Shown here: piece after piece, positions 61,388 to 64,000 of the stretch
Layout: each line of letters begins with the position of its first letter
Numbering within the stretch: position 1 is the first letter of the stretch
DNA from: Halomicrobium salinisoli
Lineage (GTDB): Archaea > Halobacteriota > Halobacteria > Halobacteriales > Haloarculaceae
NCBI RefSeq assembly: GCF_020405185.1
Contig: NZ_CP084463.1
Span: 620,001 to 684,000, forward strand
Length of the DNA stretch: 64,000 nt
Direction of reading: 5' to 3'
Program-made: the position numbers and the translations under genes
Notes under the pieces: model-generated
What the model saw: the letters and a program-made list of their open reading frames with translations, nothing else
Told to the model about the DNA's origin: nothing
The model's database searches: none

Positions 61388-63055
61388 TCAGTTCCGCTCG
61401 GGTCGCGGCGTGTAGCCCGGTAGCTGGACGTTCGGGTACAGTACCGCGTCGATCGTCAGCAGCCGCTCGGTGACGGCGGCGGCCGTCTCGACCGCCTGCG
61501 AGAACACCCGGCGGGGCTCGACCACGCCCGCCTCCCAGGCGTCGACGGGGTCGCCCGTCTCCGGGTCGACGCCGGCCGCCGAGCGCCCGTCCGCGTGCGC
61601 CGCGCGGAGTTCGGTCAGCGAGGTGACCGGGTCGTGCCCCGCGTTGCGCGCGAGCGTCGCCGGGAGCCGCTCGACGGCGTCGGCGAAGGCCTCGACGGCG
61701 AGCTGCTCGCGACCGCTGACCTCGGCCGCCCCGTCGCGGACCGCGGCCGCCACCGCCATCGACGGCGCACCTGCGCCGGGGAGGACCTGCCCGTCCATCG
61801 CCGCGACGGCCGCCGTCTCGAGGGCGTCCTCGACGGCCTCTCGGCGGCGCTCCGCCTCCCCGGCAGTGGCGCCGCCCGCCACGAGGGTGTGGACGGGACC
61901 CGGACACCCCTCGAAGACGGTCCAGACCGCGTCGCCGACCCGGCGCCGGGCGACGCGGTCGGCCCGCCCGAGCCGGTCGTCGGTCAGGTCCCGCAGGTCC
62001 GAGACGGCCGTCCCGCCGGTCGCCCGGGCGAGCCGGTAGACGTCCTCCTTCGGGTACGTCGCCTTGTCGACGACGGCGAGCCCGGCCGCCTGGAACGGCC
62101 GGACGATCGACTCGTCGAGCGCCTCCATGCAGACCACCACGTCGACCCCGCGGTCGACCAGCCCCTCCGCCGTCGACTCGATCCGCTCGTCGAGCTCCGA
62201 CCGGTACCGCCGGGCCGCGTCGGGGGAGGAGAGCCGCACGCCGTCGCCGCCGTCCAGCACGCTCGCGGTCTCCTCGAAGTCGATCTCGTCGTCGACGACC
62301 GCCACCGTCGCGTCCTCGACCGGCTCGGTGACGCCCAGGCCCGTCGCGCCGGCGTCGGCCGGTCGCGAGAGCACCAGCCCGTCGCAGAGGCCCGTCTCGG
62401 CCCCGGTCTGGGCGAGCACCCGCGCGTCGTCGGTGTCGATCCACCCGTCGTCGCGCCCGTCGGCCAGCCGCGCGACCGTCTCGGCGATCCGGTCGGCGAG
62501 GCGGCGTCGGACCGCCGGATCGAGGGTGGTCGTCATCGTCGTCGCGGCCACGTCGGCCAGCGCCTCGCGGTCGTCGGCGTCGACCGGCCGGGCGAGGTCG
62601 TCCAGTGCCTCCCCGGCGCGGGCGCGGGCGATGCCGTAGCCGACGACGACGCTGCTTGGCGCCAGTCCCCGCTCGACCAGTTCGAAGCCCTCGTCGAGGA
62701 GCGCCCCGGCGAGCAGCACCGCGGCGGTCGTCCCGTCGCGCAGGCCGCTGCGCATCCCGTCGACGCCGTCGACGAACAGGGCCGCGACCGGGTGGGCGAA
62801 GCCGTTCCCGCGCTCGACGGCGTCGAGCAGCCGACCGGCGTCGTCGACTCTGACCAGCTCCCGCCGGTTCTGCGCGTCCTCCGTCTCGACGAGCTTCTCC
62901 ATCCCGTCCGGACCGAACGTCGACTCGACGAGGGACGCGGTGGCGTCGACCGCGCCGCGCACGTACCGCCGCGCGTCCGCGTCGCGCATCGTCCACTCGC
63001 CCCGGTCGACGTCGTTCAGAGCGGCACCGTCGGTCGTCTCCCTCTCGGCTGCCAT
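61388..63055 (-). CDS. Divergent group II chaperonin (thermosome-like), paralogue B
   Basis: A 555-residue thermosome-family protein: ASLVESTFGPDGMEKLVETE at the start, SGLRDGTTAAVLLAGALLDE (about 100-120; GDGTT appears as RDGTT), VVVCMEALDESIVR, and VLPGAGAPSMAV (usual VPGGGA) near 422. The C-terminal AAGVDPETGDPVDAWEAGVV and the unusual tail NVQLPGYTPRPERN end it. More degenerate than paralogue A, so ATPase competence is uncertain. ATG at 63055 is preferred. Stops of the two genes lie 33 bp apart. Confidence 0.82.
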   Translation of the reverse strand: MAAERETTDGAALNDVDRGEWTMRDADARRYVRGAVDATASLVESTFGPDGMEKLVETEDAQNRRELVRVDDAGRLLDAVERGNGFAHPVAALFVDGVDGMRSGLRDGTTAAVLLAGALLDEGFELVERGLAPSSVVVGYGIARARAGEALDDLARPVDADDREALADVAATTMTTTLDPAVRRRLADRIAETVARLADGRDDGWIDTDDARVLAQTGAETGLCDGLVLSRPADAGATGLGVTEPVEDATVAVVDDEIDFEETASVLDGGDGVRLSSPDAARRYRSELDERIESTAEGLVDRGVDVVVCMEALDESIVRPFQAAGLAVVDKATYPKEDVYRLARATGGTAVSDLRDLTDDRLGRADRVARRRVGDAVWTVFEGCPGPVHTLVAGGATAGEAERRREAVEDALETAAVAAMDGQVLPGAGAPSMAVAAAVRDGAAEVSGREQLAVEAFADAVERLPATLARNAGHDPVTSLTELRAAHADGRSAAGVDPETGDPVDAWEAGVVEPRRVFSQAVETAAAVTERLLTIDAVLYPNVQLPGYTPRPERN

Positions 63056-64000
63056 GCCAATCAGTTGCAATGTCGGCGAGTTAAACCTTCGTGCCGACTC
63101 CCCGTCCGCCGACGCGCTCGACGCCGGCGACGTCACCCCCGTCGCTCCGTCCCGGAGTCCGTCCGCGAACGATAGAAATGTCAGTAAAATATATGTATAA
63201 TATTTATATAATTTCGGGATCGGCCGTCCGGTCGACCGCCCGGCACGGGGAGGGGCGACGAGCGTCGGGCAGTCGTCGAGGCGTAGCGGGTTCGTTTCTG
63301 CAGGCCGCGGCATTCGTTAACATAACTTTGCGAACTTCCGATCCTACTCGATCACCACAGCTGTCGCGGAAACTGTCCACCTGACTGCGTCGCAGCGGCC
63401 GACCGTCCCGACGAACGGCGTTCTCACCGGCGACGACCGTCGCAGCCGGACTCCGACTCGCCGGTCCCGCCCTCGGCTACCGGAACCCCGGGTCGAATGG
63501 CGCAGATAGGAGTGTCTGAATTGACAGGACCGCCGACAGTACATCCGTCAGGCCGTTCTCTCGCTGAAACTATCACGTCGAGAGACGTCGTGGCCGTCGT
63601 TCGCCCGGCCGCCGCTCCGTCTCGGTCCGAACTGGTCGAACCCGCCTCGCGTCGGGGACTCGGGCCGACAGGGGGTAGCCCGCGCGTGACTGCGGCCGTT
63701 CAGTCAGCATAACGGTCGTACCGCTATTACGTACCGCCGGCACCGCGCGGTGATCGGGAAGTATTCCACGCAGAGTGGACCACCGACCGGGCGGCGACCG
63801 GAACGTGCCGTCTGGCTGACGAACGCGTCGGCCGGGCGAACAGTCGAGCGGTCGCGCGCGACAGGGGTGTCGGCGGTTGCACGCGACAGCGGCGTCGGCG
63901 GTCGCTCGCGGGCGTCACTGACCTCGACGACGCCCGAGCTGCCGGACGGCGTGAGATGGCAGGACGCCGCCGCCCTTGCATCGCACAGGGGTCGCCGAGC
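63056..64000. other. 945-bp region without a recognised gene
   Basis: An AT-rich patch at about 63178-63214 (many TA steps) is probably the promoter of paralogue B or another unit. Small open frames on both strands look random. An imperfect 25-bp tandem repeat lies at 63855..63904. A gene cut off by the window edge cannot be excluded. Confidence 0.5.
63855..63904. repeat. Two imperfect 25-bp tandem repeats
   Basis: CGCGCGACAGGGGTGTCGGC-type unit followed by CACGCGACAGCGGCGTCGGC, each ending GGT(T/C)G. They differ at only four or five positions. It may be the edge of a repeat-containing gene or a simple slippage duplication. Confidence 0.5.

Overview
The window is a stretch of haloarchaeal chromosome (class Halobacteria). 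Evidence: high GC, very acidic predicted proteins, leaderless starts about 25-30 bp behind TATA boxes, a TFB transcription factor, Bat-type HTH regulators, Tat-type lipoproteins, an archaeal Tad-like pilus operon and cobalamin salvage genes. The family looks most like Haloarculaceae relatives, but that is an impression only. No rRNA, tRNA or CRISPR was seen. Family names come from recognising protein sequences by eye and memory; no search was run.

Layout. 0-3.2 kb: two tandem paralogous lipoproteins. 3.3-7.4 kb: corrinoid adenosyltransferase and cobyric acid synthase, separated by a conserved membrane gene pair and two small genes. 7.5-11.1 kb: two translationally coupled lipoproteins, then a MinD-like ATPase with a coupled partner, ending tail to tail on an HTH gene. 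11.5-17.2 kb: FilR1-like and TetR regulators, a short flavoprotein, pirin, aldehyde dehydrogenase and an NmrA-like protein; a shared palindrome precedes the flavoprotein and the dehydrogenase. 17.2-19.2 kb: a 41-codon membrane protein, a decayed TnpB (IS605-type) element and a secreted esterase whose stop codon lies at the element edge. 19.4-21.3 kb: threonine synthase-like enzyme and two membrane proteins.

21.6-26.6 kb is a signalling block: two Bat-type regulators, three small regulators of the DUF7344 type, a HalOD1 output-domain protein, a single-domain response regulator, two small membrane proteins, and a chimeric pseudogene joining a dead GH43 glycosidase start to a Bat C-terminus. 26.6-33.5 kb is a seven-gene pilus operon on the minus strand (ATPase, TadC-type membrane platform, five pilin-like proteins), every gene overlapping the next.

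34.4-40.4 kb is an accessory island dominated by a 1540-residue secreted repeat protein with polymorphic-toxin-like architecture. The segment is flanked by two copies of the 3' end of a XapX gene. 40.6-44.8 kb: solitary cytochrome b C-terminal subunit, phosphoribosyltransferase, inositol monophosphatase-type enzyme, Rrf2-like regulator and TFB preceded by an overlapping 31-codon upstream ORF. 45.0-46.8 kb: an orphan family 5 solute-binding protein, then 1.4 kb without a gene.

48.3-59.7 kb is a sugar catabolism and uptake block: galactonate dehydratase with a divergent IclR regulator, ThuA, a Gfo/Idh/MocA dehydrogenase, two small unknowns and a complete carbohydrate ABC transporter (binding protein, two permeases, ATPase). 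59.8-63.1 kb holds two strongly divergent group II chaperonin (thermosome) paralogues facing each other. The last 0.9 kb has no recognisable gene.
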